DNA of 64,000 bases from Craterostigma plantagineum (lineage: Eukaryota; Streptophyta; Magnoliopsida; Lamiales; Linderniaceae), in assembly GCA_027422505.1 (NCBI GenBank), contig JAPQWV010000670.1:186001-250000 (forward strand). The letters run 5' to 3'. The translations under genes and the position numbers were made by a program. Shown here in pieces: positions 42,773 through 54,389 of the stretch (its first letter is position 1; the number at the start of each line of letters is the position of its first letter). Under the pieces are notes generated by a model. That model was not told where the DNA came from. It saw only the letters and a list, made by a program, of their open reading frames with translations, and searched no databases.

Positions 42773-45218
42773 GGATGATTTGGGTGTCGAGTGGTGTAGA
42801 TGTGGTGGTGACCTCTAACATCGGTGTGATAGTTAGAGGTTCGGAGACTGTGGGTGGAGACGGTGTGGGGGTGGTCTCTAACGCCGATGTGACGTTTAGA
42901 GTTTTGGAGACGGTAGTCGGTGGAGGTGAGGGCGATTTGGCTGGTGACTCGGGGTTGATAGGGTGAGATTTATGGCTAGTGGGGTGTGAGGTTTCTGTTA
43001 CGGCGGGCGTTGTATCAGGTGCAGAGGAGGAGGGCGGCGTCGTTTGTATGGACCCTTGAGGTTGTGAAGCTTGTGGCCTATTCTCCCCCTCGCGGCGATC
43101 TTGATCATCGTCTTGATCGTCGCGTCTGATCCCGCTGGACTCGCCCTGAGCGCGGCAAGTCAAGGGCTGAGTCATTATTTTCTTCATCTGCCGTTCCTCG
43201 TCGTCGAGTTCCGTCATTGACTCGAATCTTGCTCGGAGGAGGTAGAAGAGCTCCTTCGCGGAGATGGCAGAGAGAATGGCTTCAGCGTCCATATCTTGAG
43301 GTGGTGGTGGCGTCTCCGGGGCCACACCTTTTCCTTTGTCGGCGGTGGACGCATCGAGACGCGCGTATACTTTGTCGAGAATCGACGCCTCAAGAGTCTT
43401 TGCAAACTCTTGAAGTCGTGATTCTAGCGCGGTCTCGGTGATGAAGCGGGGTAAATCTAACAAGCTGGAATCACGAAGATGTCCAACTGTCACCGAATCG
43501 GAGAAGATCGCCGATCGGCCGCCCGTTTGCACAGGTCGGGAAAAGACGGGGTCACGCAGACTTCCCGTTGGCATCACCGATGAGACAGACTCAATCGTAT
43601 GATGGCCTAGGCTCACGGTTGTTGTGATGTTGGCCGTGCTAGGTCTTCCGCTCTCAGTCACAGAGACATCACCGAGCGTTCTGACAGAGTCACGAAGACT
43701 CTGTGGTGCAGTGGAAGGTGTATGTGTCCTAGAAATGGATGAAACTATGGGGAGTGAGGGCACTAGACTCGAGGTGCACGAAGAGGAGGCAGTCTGAGGC
43801 GAGGGACTGCTTGTTTCAACATCGACTATCTCCAAGTGGGATGTCGATGGTATACGTGGCTCCTCGTGGAATGAAATATCTTCCTGTAGAGAGGAAGATA
43901 AGTGGGTTGGTGGGGTAGTTTGCGTGGTTGAGCCAGATGCCACGACTTCTACTCGGGAGGTGAACACATCACCTCCTGTACCTATTGGTTCGGCTCGGCT
44001 TATTTGTGACGGAGGAGGTCGATCGTGCTTTTGTTTCGATCGGTGCTCCGTGGGGCGGCTTACGTCATCCTCTCGCGACCGTTTTTTCGGAGCGCGTGTG
44101 GAAGAGGATGCGGCGCGACTCGAGGACTTTTTGGAGGTGGTGGTGGGGTTTTGGCTGGTCCCGGGGTTGGGAGCAGTGGGGTTGATCTGCTCCGTAGGGA
44201 TAGTGGAGAGAGGTCGGGGGCTCTCGCGGAATGCGGCGGTTGTGGCTCGATATTCGCGGACGTGCTGGTTTGTCTGATCTGCGTAGGCGAGCACTTCGTC
44301 CGGAATGATCATTGCGTGTCGATCCATCGCCGGTGTGTTCTTCTTGGCGAACTTCTCGACAGTTGGGAGTTGAAAGTGTTCCGCGGCCGGACGAATGCGG
44401 ATGTTGGTTGAGTGCAGGCGGAAGTGCTTGATTAGAGCTGGGAGCCATCGCATGTATGGAACGAATCGGTTCGTGACTCCCTTGACGACTTCCCGGTCGC
44501 GTCGCTGGATCATCGAGACTAGGTCCACCCAGATGATCTCAGCGTAGTTGTACTTGCGGTTGTGAGCGATGCCGGTCATGATTGTGAGGATTTGAATGTT
44601 TCCGCGGTCTTGACCAGCATGCTTTCCTGACATACACTTGTTCACCAGCAGGTACAGTGTCCGCCAGGGTTGTGGTAGATTGCGGGTGGTGACTTCACTG
44701 AGGACAAGTGGGCCTTTCTTCTTCTTTGTGTCTGGTTGATAGCCCAGTCTGTCGATGTCTTCAATGAGTTGGTCGTGTGTTGGTGGTGGATCGTAGGGTG
44801 AGTAGACCGGGAGTTGAAGAACTTCTTGAAGTATTTTGGGAGTGAGGACCACCGTTTCTTGATCGATTTGGGCGGATAAGGTCTTGGCAAGGCGTAGTGG
44901 TCCAGCTATCTGTAACGTATGCCAGAATTGTTGAAGATAGACTTGTGCTTCTGGCTCGCTATGCGTGAGGGCGTGACGAAGTGGATGTCCTTTGAGGATT
45001 TCAACAATGATGGGTGCATCGCATCGAAAGCTCTCCAAATCCACCATGTAGTTGTTAGGAATCAGAGCTGCCCATTGGCTTAGTGGGAATATCTGGTCAG
45101 GTGGTGGAACATATAGTCGTGTGTTGAGTTCGATGCGAGCAATTTCCCGTTGGAGTGCCGCCGCCTCAAGAGCTTCAATCGTGTTTTGATCCTTTTGCGT
45201 CATATCTGTGCTTGACAA
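42543..45218 (-). CDS. Element B additional ORF, N-terminal part (plant copia accessory protein)
   Basis: 891 codons from MSSTDMTQKD. Residues about 30-330 form a folded region with motifs HPLRHALTHSEPEAQVYLQQFWHT, LQEVLQLPV, LPQPWRTLYLLVNKCMSGKHAGQD and YAEIIWVDLV. I recognise this pattern from ORFs 3' of pol in copia elements of Asteraceae and relatives, where its role is unknown. Residues about 340-870 are Ser/Thr/Pro-rich and low complexity. No signal peptide or transmembrane segment is seen, so it is not a convincing envelope protein. The frame ends at a TAG near 42,543 after EWLAIHARR. Its position between pol and PPT suggests expression from a spliced or internal transcript. Confidence 0.75.
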   Translation of the reverse strand: MSSTDMTQKDQNTIEALEAAALQREIARIELNTRLYVPPPDQIFPLSQWAALIPNNYMVDLESFRCDAPIIVEILKGHPLRHALTHSEPEAQVYLQQFWHTLQIAGPLRLAKTLSAQIDQETVVLTPKILQEVLQLPVYSPYDPPPTHDQLIEDIDRLGYQPDTKKKKGPLVLSEVTTRNLPQPWRTLYLLVNKCMSGKHAGQDRGNIQILTIMTGIAHNRKYNYAEIIWVDLVSMIQRRDREVVKGVTNRFVPYMRWLPALIKHFRLHSTNIRIRPAAEHFQLPTVEKFAKKNTPAMDRHAMIIPDEVLAYADQTNQHVREYRATTAAFRESPRPLSTIPTEQINPTAPNPGTSQNPTTTSKKSSSRAASSSTRAPKKRSREDDVSRPTEHRSKQKHDRPPPSQISRAEPIGTGGDVFTSRVEVVASGSTTQTTPPTHLSSSLQEDISFHEEPRIPSTSHLEIVDVETSSPSPQTASSSCTSSLVPSLPIVSSISRTHTPSTAPQSLRDSVRTLGDVSVTESGRPSTANITTTVSLGHHTIESVSSVMPTGSLRDPVFSRPVQTGGRSAIFSDSVTVGHLRDSSLLDLPRFITETALESRLQEFAKTLEASILDKVYARLDASTADKGKGVAPETPPPPQDMDAEAILSAISAKELFYLLRARFESMTELDDEERQMKKIMTQPLTCRAQGESSGIRRDDQDDDQDRREGENRPQASQPQGSIQTTPPSSSAPDTTPAVTETSHPTSHKSHPINPESPAKSPSPPPTTVSKTLNVTSALETTPTPSPPTVSEPLTITPMLEVTTTSTPLDTQIILAKTITSTEPPESPPIPSPQSTNSSDATPSPPHSHTPLNIDSNPASEDVYCAQNEIEAYIFNDEWLAIHARRCSSS

Positions 45219-45628
45219 TAATCATAAGATGATTAGTGTGGTCTAAGTCACGAGAATGATAGAACTAGACATAAAATTGCCAATTATATATAAGAATATT
45301 TCACAATAAAGCTAATTTAGGGTCCCTTTGATGTGGTAGTTAAGATTGAAATTTGAAAATTTTCGCATTTTGTGGAAAATTTAGCAAGTATGCAAGTTAA
45401 GAGGTCTCGAACATTTTAAGAATTTTTCGCATGTGTTGACAAAAAAAGTCGCAACTTATCATATATAGAAATTTTCTCTAAGTTTCAAGAAATTTCGCAC
45501 TCAGTCACAAAAATTTCGCATGTTAAGTAATTTTCGCATGTTTCAAAATTTCGCACTCAGCCACAAAAAAAATCGCACGTTTAAGTAATTTTCGCATGTT
45601 TCAAGAAATTTCGCACTCAGCATATAAT

Positions 45629-45915
45629 GAAAATTTCGCGGGTTGAAAAATCTTTGTGGATTGAGGGAAACTTGTTCACTGTAGATGCGATTATATGAGA
45701 TTTTCGCGGGTTGAAAAAATCATTGTGGATTGAGAAAATTTTGTTCACTGTAGATCCGAGTTTATGAAATTTTCGCGGTTTGAAAAATCTTTGTGGATTG
45801 AGGGAAACTTGTTCACTGTAGATGCGATTATATGAGATTTTCGCGGGTTGAAAAAATCATTGTGGATTGAGAAAATTTTGTTCACTGTAGATGCGAGTTT
45901 ATGAAATTTTCGCGG
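45629..45915. repeat. Tandem repeat, about 69-bp period, four copies
   Basis: Units begin TTTTCGCGGGTTGAAAAA and contain TTCACTGTAGAT. Starts are near 45633, 45701, 45770 and 45837, with a partial fifth at 45907. Alternating units are most alike (A-B-A-B), so the last step was duplication of a dimer of about 137 bp. Confidence 0.85.
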
Positions 45916-46012
45916 GTCTTCACGTGCTGTAGCAGCGAAATTTTAACATATGTGAATTCTCGTAAGAAACTTTCTCAGATGGACTTTCGCAAGAATTTTC
46001 TCGGGTAAAGTA

Positions 46013-46255
46013 AAAGTTTCGCGGGGCACATCTCACTGTAGCAGCGAAGTTTATCAATTAAAGCACTTTATCCGAGAATTTATTCGGTGATTTTAAAAAT
46101 TTCGCGGGGCTTATCGTACTGTAGCAGCGAAAATTTAACAATTAAAGCACTTTATCCGAAAATTTTTCGGTGATTTTAAAAATTTCGCGGGGCTTATCGT
46201 ACTGTAGCAGCGAAAATTTAGCGTTTAAATCACTATTTCTGAGAAAGTTTCGCGG
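46013..46255. repeat. Tandem repeat, 83-bp period, about three copies
   Basis: Units begin TTTCGCGGGGCTTATC, continue with ACTGTAGCAGCGAAA and CACTTTATCCGA, and start at 46017, 46100 and 46183, with a partial unit after 46,247. Confidence 0.85.
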
Positions 46256-47204
46256 TGAAGAACACAGTTAAAAGGTACGAGACAGCGCAATCAATTTTTG
46301 TCTTAGACCTACTCAAATCTTCACCAAAATGCAAGAAAATGGGCTCAATCGACTCGTAATAGAATGAGAAATGCATATTTGGGGATTTTAGACATTAAAA
46401 ACCTAGCATGCATTCGATTCATAGTCGAGAAATTTTGACCCTAACCTAAGCAGATTTAAACAAAACGGGCAAAACAGGGTAAAATTGAACAGAAATTGGG
46501 TTATTTGAGGTGTATTCATACCGAAAAGCTGATTTGCGATGATTGAGTTAGCAGAAAACGAAGTTTGAAAGCAGATTTGACGAAGACGACGATGCGAGGA
46601 GGTGCGAATTTTTGACAGAAAGGGTTGCGAATTTTTTGAAGTTTCTCGGGAATTTTTGAATAGTGAGAAAACGTTAAGGGTTTTTGGAGTTTTACGATTG
46701 TGGGCACTGTACATGCGAATTTTTGAGCAAATGGGCCGAAATTTCGCGGGCTCGGGCCGAAATTTCGCGGGCTCGGTCAAAACCTTAACTTGGCTGAATT
46801 TCGCGGATTTGGTCCCAATTTTGACCCTTTTTGACTCGAAAATTTTAAATTCAGCCCAAAATGTTTTGATCAGTTCGATTTTGACTCAGTTTGACCAGAC
46901 TTTAAAATTTCAACCCAAATTTTTTTTTTTTTTTTTTATTTATTTATTTTTATTAATAATGAAAAATAAGAAAAACTCCCCCTAAATTGTAAAACTTCCC
47001 GTTTTTAAATAATGAAATATCAGATGCTCCCCCTTAATCTAAAAACTCTCCCTTTTTACGTAATGGAAAAAAAAATCAGAAGCTCCCCCTTAATCGAAAA
47101 CTCCCCCTCAAGGACATAATTTAGAAGGCACATAGACAATGAAGTGAAGTGGAGAAAGAAAAAAAATATGTACACTTTATCAAAGTTCATGTAGAGATGA
47201 TTGA

Positions 47205-50200
47205 TCACAACTGAATATTCAACATGCCCAACATAGTCACTAGGTGTTGGAATCGTTTGATATCCAATGGTTTTGTGAAAATGTCGGCCAGTTGATCTTC
47301 GGTTGTGACGTAGTGCAATTCAATTGTCCCTTGTTCGACATGTTCTTTGATGAAGTGGTGACGAATGTCTATGTGTTTTGTTCTTGAGTGATGTACCGGA
47401 TTACTCGTCATCGCTATCGCACTCTTAGAGTCACAATAAATGGGAATTTTTTCGACATGAATATTAAAATCTCGTAGTTGGGTTCTCATCCACAAAAGCT
47501 GTGAACAACAACTAGCAGCGGCGACATATTCTGCCTCCGTTGACGAAGTTGAGACACAGTTTTGTTTTCGAGACGACCAACTTACGAGTTTACCGCCCAA
47601 GAAGTGTGCAGCTCCAGAGGTGCTTTTTCGATCCATCTTGCATCCAGCGTAATCTGAGTCAGAGAATCCAGCTAACTTGAAGTCGGATTGAGTGGGGTAC
47701 CACAAACCCAGATTGGGTGTTCCTTTGAGATAGCGGAGAATCCTTTTGACAGCAGTGAGATGGGATTCCTTTGGTGTGGCCTGAAAACGAGCGCAGATTC
47801 CTGTCGAGAGGACGATGTCCGGTCGACTAGCAGTAAGGTACAGAAGAGATCCTATTATCCCTCGATAAACGGTTTGGTCAACGGGAACGCCAGATGGGTC
47901 CGCGTCGGGTCGGCCAGAGGGTGACATAGGTGTAGCAGCAGTCTTGGCATCCTTCATTCCGTATTTCTCGAGGATGTCATGGATGTATTTCGACTGATTG
48001 ATGAAGATTCCGTTGGGAAGTTGCTTTACTTGAAGACCAAGAAAGAAGTTCAGCTCACCCATCATACTCATTCCGAATTTCTCTTTCATCAATTCTGCGA
48101 ACTCTTCACACAGTTGTGGTTTAGTCGATCCGAAAATGATGTCGTCGACATAAATCTGTACAATCATAATGTCCGGGCCACTCCGCTTGGTGAAGAGGGT
48201 TGTATCCAGAGATCCTTTCTTGAATCCAGACTGGACAAGGAAGTCTGAAAGGACGTCATACCAAGCTCGGGGAGCCTGTTTTAGTCCGTAGAGAGCCTTG
48301 TAGAGTCGATAAACGTGATGAGGAAACTCTTCGCTCAAGAACCCTTCAGGTTGATCGACATACACTTCTTCTTTGAGAAATCCATTCAGAAATGCAGTCT
48401 TCACGTCCATTTGGTAGACTTTAAAGTTCTTGTGAGCAGCAAATGCAAGAAACATGCGTATTGCTTCGATCCTGGCGACAGGGGCAAAAGTTTCATCGTA
48501 GTCGATGCCTTCTTGTTGGTTGTACCCCTTAGCCACAAGTCTTGCTTTGTTGCGAATAACAACACCGTCTTCATCCTTTTTGTTTTTGAAAATCCATTTT
48601 GTGCCGATAATGGATCTATTGCGAGGTCGTGGTACGAGTTCCCAAACTTGTAAGCGTTCAAACTGATTTATTTCCTCCTGCATTGCAATCAACCAATCGG
48701 GATCGTTAAGAGCTTCAGCTACTCGTGATGGTTCGACTTGACTGAGATAGCAAGCAAATAGACTTTCATTCATTGTAGCCGAACGTGTCGAAACACCGGA
48801 TGTGGGATCCCCAATAATCTGGTCTGTAGGATGAGAGCGAGTCCAAAGTGGTACATTTGCCTGTGAGGAGCTGGCCGCATTTGCATCTATTGGAGACTCA
48901 TTAGATTGGGGTCCAGTGTCCGAAGAAGAGATCTCAACCGTGGTAGTATCTATTGGAGGCTCGTTAGAGTGGGGTCCGGTGTCCGAAGAAGAGACCTCAA
49001 CCGTGGTGGATTGAGAGGGTTCAGCATCAGAATCAGCAATGTTCCGAGGGTTGGGTAAAATGTCGTCTTCATTGAGGTTGAGATTATCCAAGTTTGGCGG
49101 GACGACATTATTGCCGATAGTTGGTGGTGTTGGTGGAGTGGGTGCAGCGGTAGGTTGAGTGATGGTGACGGGAGTCTTGGGGACTGGATAGAAATACTCG
49201 AAGAGCAGATCGAGATCCAGTTCACCAGAGTTGCCCTCAGATGAGGAAGTTCCCGCCGTTGAAGGTTGACCTTTCGTCAACGACTGAAGAAGTCCTGGTT
49301 CTGGTCTGATATGAGCAGAAGCTATGAGATCGCCTTCGCTTTCGTCAAAAGAGACATTCGTGCTTTCCATTACTGACCGTTTCTCCTTAAGATAGACTCT
49401 GTATGCCTTTGAATTTAGTGAATATCCAACAAAGATGCCTTCAAGAGCTTTTGGATCAAGCTTCCCAAGATGTTGGCGATCATTGGCCACAAAACATCGG
49501 CAACCGAAGACCCTTAGATAAGATATATCGGGGATACGACGGTTATTCAGCATCTCGTATGGGGTGCGGTTGAATCTCTTGTGGATGGAAGCCCGGTTCT
49601 GTGTGTAGCAAGCCGTTTGAATAGCTTCGCCCCAAAGAGAATGAGGAAGTTCGGATTGGATGAGAAGAGTCCTTGCAGCTTCAACTAGTGTCCTGTTCTT
49701 GCGCTCAACGACACCATTCTGTTCCGGTGTCTTCACAGCTGAGAACTGCTGAGTGATGCCCTGAGTGGCATAGAAATCACTGAGCTTTTTGTTCTTAAAC
49801 TCAGTTCCGTTGTCACTTCTGATAATCCGAACCTTCTGTTGGTGGAGTGTTTGGGATGTAACAACAAACTCGATAATTATATCAGGAACTTCATCCTTTG
49901 TACGAATGAGTTTCGTCCACGTGTAGCGTGAAAAATCGTCGACTATCACCAGAATATACCGTCTTCCTCCGAGTGTGGCCGTAGGCATTGGGCCACATAG
50001 ATCCATATGCAAGAGTTCGAGGATGAGCTTAGAGGACGGTGTTTCCTTAGAGACATGAGACGATCGCTTCATCTTCCCCAATTCACAGGCAGAGCAGAGG
50101 TGTTCCTTATGATATGTCAGTTGGGGTAGACCGTTGACGAGTTTATTCTGACGCAGTTTGTTGATGGTCCTGAAATTGAGATGTGAAAGTCGCCGATGCC

Positions 50201-50603
50201 ATAGATCATTCAACTTGGGTGCGGCTCGAGAGAGAAGGCATATTGATCGTGAGGTCGTAAGGTTGAGTACATAAAGATGGGACGTGCGCGTTCCAGAAAG
50301 AAGAGATTGTCCTGAGGCATCCATAATGCTGCAGATGTCAGATTCGAAGAGAACCTTGTATCCTTTGTCGCAAAATCGACCAATGCTGAAGAGATTGTAG
50401 CTCAAACCCTCGACATAGGAGATGCCCTTGATTGTCAGTCTATCGTGCACGAGATCGCCAGTTCCTAGAATTGGTGCCATTTGACCGTTTCCGAAGGAGA
50501 CCCTTCCGAGATAGCGCTCGGAGAAGTTGCTCAACAGCTCCTTATTCCCTGTCATGTGTGTGGAGCAACCCGAGTCTAGATACCACACATGACAGACCTG
50601 CAA
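47205..50603 (-). CDS. Element B pol: protease, integrase, RT, RNase H
   Basis: An open frame of about 1,132 codons. Motifs in order: protease [15 protein letters not shown], pre-integrase [10 protein letters not shown], integrase [10 protein letters not shown] with [10 protein letters not shown] and [33 protein letters not shown] with the active site [10 protein letters not shown], and RNase [16 protein letters not shown] ending with [10 protein letters not shown]. It has no ATG at its start. It begins directly after the gag stop in the same frame (TAA TGC TTG CAG), and the CAG could be a 3' splice site. It replicates and integrates element cDNA. No lesion seen. Confidence 0.93.
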   Translation of the reverse strand: MQVCHVWYLDSGCSTHMTGNKELLSNFSERYLGRVSFGNGQMAPILGTGDLVHDRLTIKGISYVEGLSYNLFSIGRFCDKGYKVLFESDICSIMDASGQSLLSGTRTSHLYVLNLTTSRSICLLSRAAPKLNDLWHRRLSHLNFRTINKLRQNKLVNGLPQLTYHKEHLCSACELGKMKRSSHVSKETPSSKLILELLHMDLCGPMPTATLGGRRYILVIVDDFSRYTWTKLIRTKDEVPDIIIEFVVTSQTLHQQKVRIIRSDNGTEFKNKKLSDFYATQGITQQFSAVKTPEQNGVVERKNRTLVEAARTLLIQSELPHSLWGEAIQTACYTQNRASIHKRFNRTPYEMLNNRRIPDISYLRVFGCRCFVANDRQHLGKLDPKALEGIFVGYSLNSKAYRVYLKEKRSVMESTNVSFDESEGDLIASAHIRPEPGLLQSLTKGQPSTAGTSSSEGNSGELDLDLLFEYFYPVPKTPVTITQPTAAPTPPTPPTIGNNVVPPNLDNLNLNEDDILPNPRNIADSDAEPSQSTTVEVSSSDTGPHSNEPPIDTTTVEISSSDTGPQSNESPIDANAASSSQANVPLWTRSHPTDQIIGDPTSGVSTRSATMNESLFACYLSQVEPSRVAEALNDPDWLIAMQEEINQFERLQVWELVPRPRNRSIIGTKWIFKNKKDEDGVVIRNKARLVAKGYNQQEGIDYDETFAPVARIEAIRMFLAFAAHKNFKVYQMDVKTAFLNGFLKEEVYVDQPEGFLSEEFPHHVYRLYKALYGLKQAPRAWYDVLSDFLVQSGFKKGSLDTTLFTKRSGPDIMIVQIYVDDIIFGSTKPQLCEEFAELMKEKFGMSMMGELNFFLGLQVKQLPNGIFINQSKYIHDILEKYGMKDAKTAATPMSPSGRPDADPSGVPVDQTVYRGIIGSLLYLTASRPDIVLSTGICARFQATPKESHLTAVKRILRYLKGTPNLGLWYPTQSDFKLAGFSDSDYAGCKMDRKSTSGAAHFLGGKLVSWSSRKQNCVSTSSTEAEYVAAASCCSQLLWMRTQLRDFNIHVEKIPIYCDSKSAIAMTSNPVHHSRTKHIDIRHHFIKEHVEQGTIELHYVTTEDQLADIFTKPLDIKRFQHLVTMLGMLNIQL

Positions 50604-50606
50604 GCA

Positions 50607-53549
50607 TTAGCAAACGTTGGAACCCCGTTTTCGAACGGGACATTCTTGTGATATATGTAAAGTTTTTACGCGCTTAATGGGAAATATGGTTTCTAAATCA
50701 GATTCTGTTGTTTCTAATTTAGCTTTCCCTTTGTCGTTTGTTTGGTTAGGCGGGATTATGGTTTTTCTAACCCATATTTTCCTAACTTGTGCTTGCATGT
50801 ATGGCGCCGTATACATGAATTGACGTGGGTAACGTGGTTGTTGTTTTCGTGCTCCGGTTTTGGTAGCCTTTGGCTTGCGAGTAGTAGGTGAGTTTGCGTT
50901 TGTCGACGAGAGGCGTTTTCGCTTGACTTTGGGTTTTGGCGAAATGGGAGAATTCAAAGACGTCGTAGAGAAGGTTCGCTTGCGAGGTCGGAGAGTTGCG
51001 TGTTCATGAGTTTCATATTCATGAAATCGTGGGAGAACAAAATCATTGCAGCAGCACATAGACATAAGTTTGGTAAAAGAAAGATAAGTTTTAGCAACAT
51101 AATTGTCTACGCGCTTAGGATAGTTAGATTCAGTACATAGAGAGGAAGGATGAATATAGGATAATTTTTTCTTCTTTTCATCGAAGAGTAGATTTGCCTT
51201 TGTCTGATACGAGCTCCCTTCCAGAGACGTCGAACTCACATTCCCTGTATCCACAAGAATACTAGAGTTAGTGTTAGAACATATGTCAGCTTCAGGAGTC
51301 ATTTTCGCCGTCCTCTTACATTTACATGTTAGAGAATCGGGTACTTGACTTGATGTGGAGGGATAGTTCGTATTGGGAAATTTTTCTAGTGTGTAGATTT
51401 TGCTAAGTAGCTCATCTCGCTCTTTTGCAAAGGCCTTCCTTTCTACTTCTAGTTGTCGTTCCAGTTCTGCTATGAGTAGTAGTTTCTTAGGGATGTAGGT
51501 TCGAGAGAGTACATCTTGAAAAGCATCTTCCTGTTCTTTATTTGGAAGTAAGGTTTCGACATTCTCCGAGAGTGAGGATACCTCAGTCTTATCTTTATTG
51601 TTCAACTCTGTGTAGTCAAGCGCGATTTCTGCCCAATGGATGTTCTGTTCTCTTGTTTCTTCTGAGATGGCTGTGGAGGATGATCTCACAAATGGCTTAA
51701 GCTGCGGGGGAGCACCATTTCTAGTTTGCAAGAATGCAGTGTTGCACATTTTAAATCTTTTAACTGCTAGCGGTGTTGGATTGCAATTGCTAGACAGTCT
51801 GATTCCCCCCCGTGCGTCGTAGAAGTCTGTTTCCGTCGGTTGGTTTAATAGAGATAGGATGCGTGAGTTTTCGTTTCTGAGGTGAAGTTGCTCTTCAAGC
51901 TCTTTCACCTTGCGGTATAGCCTAACTCTTTCCTTTGTAAGTAGTTCATATTGGGAGGCCGTCAGGAGGCGAGAAGTTTCACATGAACTAATAGCTAGTG
52001 TAGTTTCCTTAACCTTAGTCTCACTTTGTTTGTTCTTGTTTTGCAGACGTTTGACTAAAGCTTCAGAGGCTTTTAGGCGTTCGTTTGCACAGGCAAGTTC
52101 TTCTACTTTTAGACTAAGTAAGGCATAGTTGTTTTCAAATTTTAGCTTAAGTTCATCGTAATCCCTAGCGTCTACGGTGGGTTTCTTAATGGCGTGTCGG
52201 TGAGTAAACACATCATCTAGGTGTGAGATTCGTACCTCAGACGCAGCGTTGGTAGGAGTATTAGCTGTGTTTTCACCGGTGTGATCCATCTCCTCGTCCT
52301 CGTCATGTTCGACCAGCCTTGCCATGCAGCAATCTTCATCCTTAGGCTCCTCGTCTTCTGAAGTGTCATTCACCCATTCTGCTTCTTCGGTGAGTAGAGC
52401 TTTCCCACTTTCCACCTTGCGGGTCAATCTGGCCTTACGGTCGTAGTAGCCGGAGTCCTTCACGCGTGGGGCGTGGCATTCTTTGGCAAAGTGGCCTATC
52501 TTTCCACACCGAAAGCACTTCACAGACTTTTGAGGTGCGGCGGAGTCCTCTTCTTTCTTTGTTGGTTTGGCTTCCTCTGCGGGAGTGGACCTTTTGGTGC
52601 CGCTATAGGTTCTTTGGCGATTGGAGGAGGATGAGGATTTTTTCCCGATCTTCTTTGAGACCAACTTGGTGAGCATTGCCAGTTGCTTGCGTATATCGCG
52701 AACATCTTCGTCTGATTCGGTATCTGCTTCGGATCCTGAAGAGGTGTCCGATACAACAGCTGGTAGCTTTCCTTTGTTCTGTTTGGTCTTAGTGATGGAA
52801 GATCGTTCAGTGGTTTTGTTCGAGAGGAGGGCCAGTGGGTCGACTCGAGTGTTGGTGGACTGAGGTTGCACATATGGAGCATAGGCAGACAGACTGTCAT
52901 AAAGAGCATGGATGGAAGTGTTGGAGAGGTCCTTACTCTGAATCATCATCACGATTGCATTGCCCCATTGTGGTTTGAGGCTTCCAAGAAAGCGGTTGTT
53001 GATGTCGAATTTGTCTCTTGAGATCCTGGCCTTCTTGAGTTCATTGATGACCTTCAGGTACCTGAGGTATGTGTCACGCAGCTCCTCTCCTTCGTAGGCT
53101 TGGAAGTGTTCATACTGTGAGAGACATGCTGATTTCCTTCCTTGAGCACTTTCAGTTGTGCCTGCCATGATTTCTACGAGTTCATCCCATATTTCTTTAG
53201 CAGTTGTGCAGCACTCGATGTGAGCATAGACTTCGTTGCCCATAGCCTGGAAGAGGTATCCTTTGGCCGTCTCGTCGGCCTGTTCGCGTGCCAGTTCATC
53301 CTCATTGATGGGACCTCTTGGAGTGCGGCGTTCATCCATGGGTGGGTTTGCGTTTGGCTGTGCAGGGATGATTGTCCAGAACTGTGCTGGACCGTTGAAG
53401 ATGGAGTCCAGAAGGTATTGAGAGAGTGGTGCTCCTTTGTTCCTGATGAACGTGAGGAACCGGTTTGTCCATATGCTATAGTCGCCTTGTCGCAGCATCG
53501 GAGGTCTGGTGTCGGAGCCCACTGTGGAAATGTCATTCGTGGTAGACAT
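50607..53549 (-). CDS. Element B gag with long C-terminal extension
   Basis: 980 codons from MSTTNDISTVGS to the TAA at 50607. Residues about 20-230 are the UBN2-type gag core (AKEIWDELVEIM, NNRFLGSLKPQW). An acidic linker and the zinc knuckle CFRCGKIGHFAKEC follow (about 52,480-52,520). Beyond this is a long extension with predicted coiled coils (YDELKLKFENNYALLSLKVEEL; ELERQLEVERKAFAKERDEL) and a Lys/Arg/Ser/Pro-rich tail. Copia gags are normally far shorter; the extension is shared with element A. The stop codon is the gag/pol boundary. Confidence 0.92.
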   Translation of the reverse strand: MSTTNDISTVGSDTRPPMLRQGDYSIWTNRFLTFIRNKGAPLSQYLLDSIFNGPAQFWTIIPAQPNANPPMDERRTPRGPINEDELAREQADETAKGYLFQAMGNEVYAHIECCTTAKEIWDELVEIMAGTTESAQGRKSACLSQYEHFQAYEGEELRDTYLRYLKVINELKKARISRDKFDINNRFLGSLKPQWGNAIVMMIQSKDLSNTSIHALYDSLSAYAPYVQPQSTNTRVDPLALLSNKTTERSSITKTKQNKGKLPAVVSDTSSGSEADTESDEDVRDIRKQLAMLTKLVSKKIGKKSSSSSNRQRTYSGTKRSTPAEEAKPTKKEEDSAAPQKSVKCFRCGKIGHFAKECHAPRVKDSGYYDRKARLTRKVESGKALLTEEAEWVNDTSEDEEPKDEDCCMARLVEHDEDEEMDHTGENTANTPTNAASEVRISHLDDVFTHRHAIKKPTVDARDYDELKLKFENNYALLSLKVEELACANERLKASEALVKRLQNKNKQSETKVKETTLAISSCETSRLLTASQYELLTKERVRLYRKVKELEEQLHLRNENSRILSLLNQPTETDFYDARGGIRLSSNCNPTPLAVKRFKMCNTAFLQTRNGAPPQLKPFVRSSSTAISEETREQNIHWAEIALDYTELNNKDKTEVSSLSENVETLLPNKEQEDAFQDVLSRTYIPKKLLLIAELERQLEVERKAFAKERDELLSKIYTLEKFPNTNYPSTSSQVPDSLTCKCKRTAKMTPEADICSNTNSSILVDTGNVSSTSLEGSSYQTKANLLFDEKKKKLSYIHPSSLCTESNYPKRVDNYVAKTYLSFTKLMSMCCCNDFVLPRFHEYETHEHATLRPRKRTFSTTSLNSPISPKPKVKRKRLSSTNANSPTTRKPKATKTGARKQQPRYPRQFMYTAPYMQAQVRKIWVRKTIIPPNQTNDKGKAKLETTESDLETIFPIKRVKTLHISQECPVRKRGSNVC

Positions 53550-54029
53550 GGTTGGTGCAGTCGAATCGTCCGTGGTTTTGATCTTGTATAGATGAGAGAG
53601 TTAGTAACGAACGATAAGAAAGATGAGTTTAACGAGTTTAATATGCAGAGTTTTGAGAAGAAAATCGTTTAAAGAATTTCTTAGACCTAAGTGCTTGTGT
53701 GTGACGGTCGATAATGTATGAACGGATATGTATCTAGAAATTGGGAGAAGTTTGAGAAATGTAAAACCGAGATTTGAACAGATAGGACTAAAGTGTACTG
53801 ATCAAACCTTTAAATAGGTTTGGGAAGATTTAACCCGAGAAGATTTTAACCCTAGAGGAAATTAAATATATTTGAGAAATTCGCACGTCGAAAAATTTCG
53901 CACGTTAAAAATTTAGTATGACGTGAATTTTTGAGCTTCAACTCAACTTAGCGCTAGACAAACTTCGTAAATTGTAAAAATTTCGCTAGTGGAGAATATC
54001 AAAGTTTCGCATGAGATTTTTGCAAGTTA

Positions 54030-54275
54030 TAAAGCTTTCGTAAGTTGAGAAATTAAAGCTTCGCAAAAGAATTTTCGCAAGTTATAAACTTTCACACGTT
54101 TGAGAAAATTTAAAAGTTCGCAAGAGAATTTTCGCAAGTTATAGAACTTTCGCACGTTTGAGAAAATTTAAACTTCGCAAGAGAATTTTCGCAAGTTATA
54201 AACTTTCGCACGTTTGAGAAAATTTAAAGCTTCGCAAGAGAATTTTAGCAAGTTATAAAACTTTCGCAAGTTGAG
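54030..54275. repeat. Tandem repeat, about 57-bp period, leader of element B
   Basis: About four units containing TTCGCAAGAGAATTTTCGCA and CACGTTTGAGAAAATTTAAA, starting near 54061, 54117, 54175 and 54232. Confidence 0.8.
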
Positions 54276-54389
54276 AAAATTTTCGCGGTCACAAGAAATT
54301 CTTGGATTAAGCTTTCTTGGATATGGAATTTCTCGGATTATGAGCGTAAACAGATGCGAAAAAAGAAAAAAAAAAATTCTGTATAAGTG

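Larger units (their letters stand above)
45219..47204 (-). other. Element B spacer between pol and the extra ORF, rich in TTTCGCGG
   Basis: This is 2 kb of AT-rich non-coding DNA. At least a dozen TTTCGCGG or TTTCGCGGG motifs occur (for example 45634, 45702, 45771, 45838, 45908, 46017, 46100, 46183, 46247, 46742), with further TTTCGCA variants at 45,360-45,610. A homopolymer T run with TTTA repeats lies at 46,920-46,955. Several AGCTCCCCCTT-like stretches are at 46,975-47,110. Confidence 0.8.

Noticed and set aside
42543..45218. Element B extra ORF as an envelope (env-like) gene
   Set aside because: SIRE-type elements are often said to carry env-like ORFs, but no signal peptide, transmembrane helix or Cys-rich ectodomain is visible.
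45629..46255. CRISPR-like array
   Set aside because: Repeats are head-to-tail tandem units without unique spacers, in a plant retrotransposon.
50432..53591. Plus-strand frames of 60-150 codons opposite element B gag and pol
   Set aside because: They mirror the coding strand of well-supported gag/pol genes and have no domain or start context of their own.
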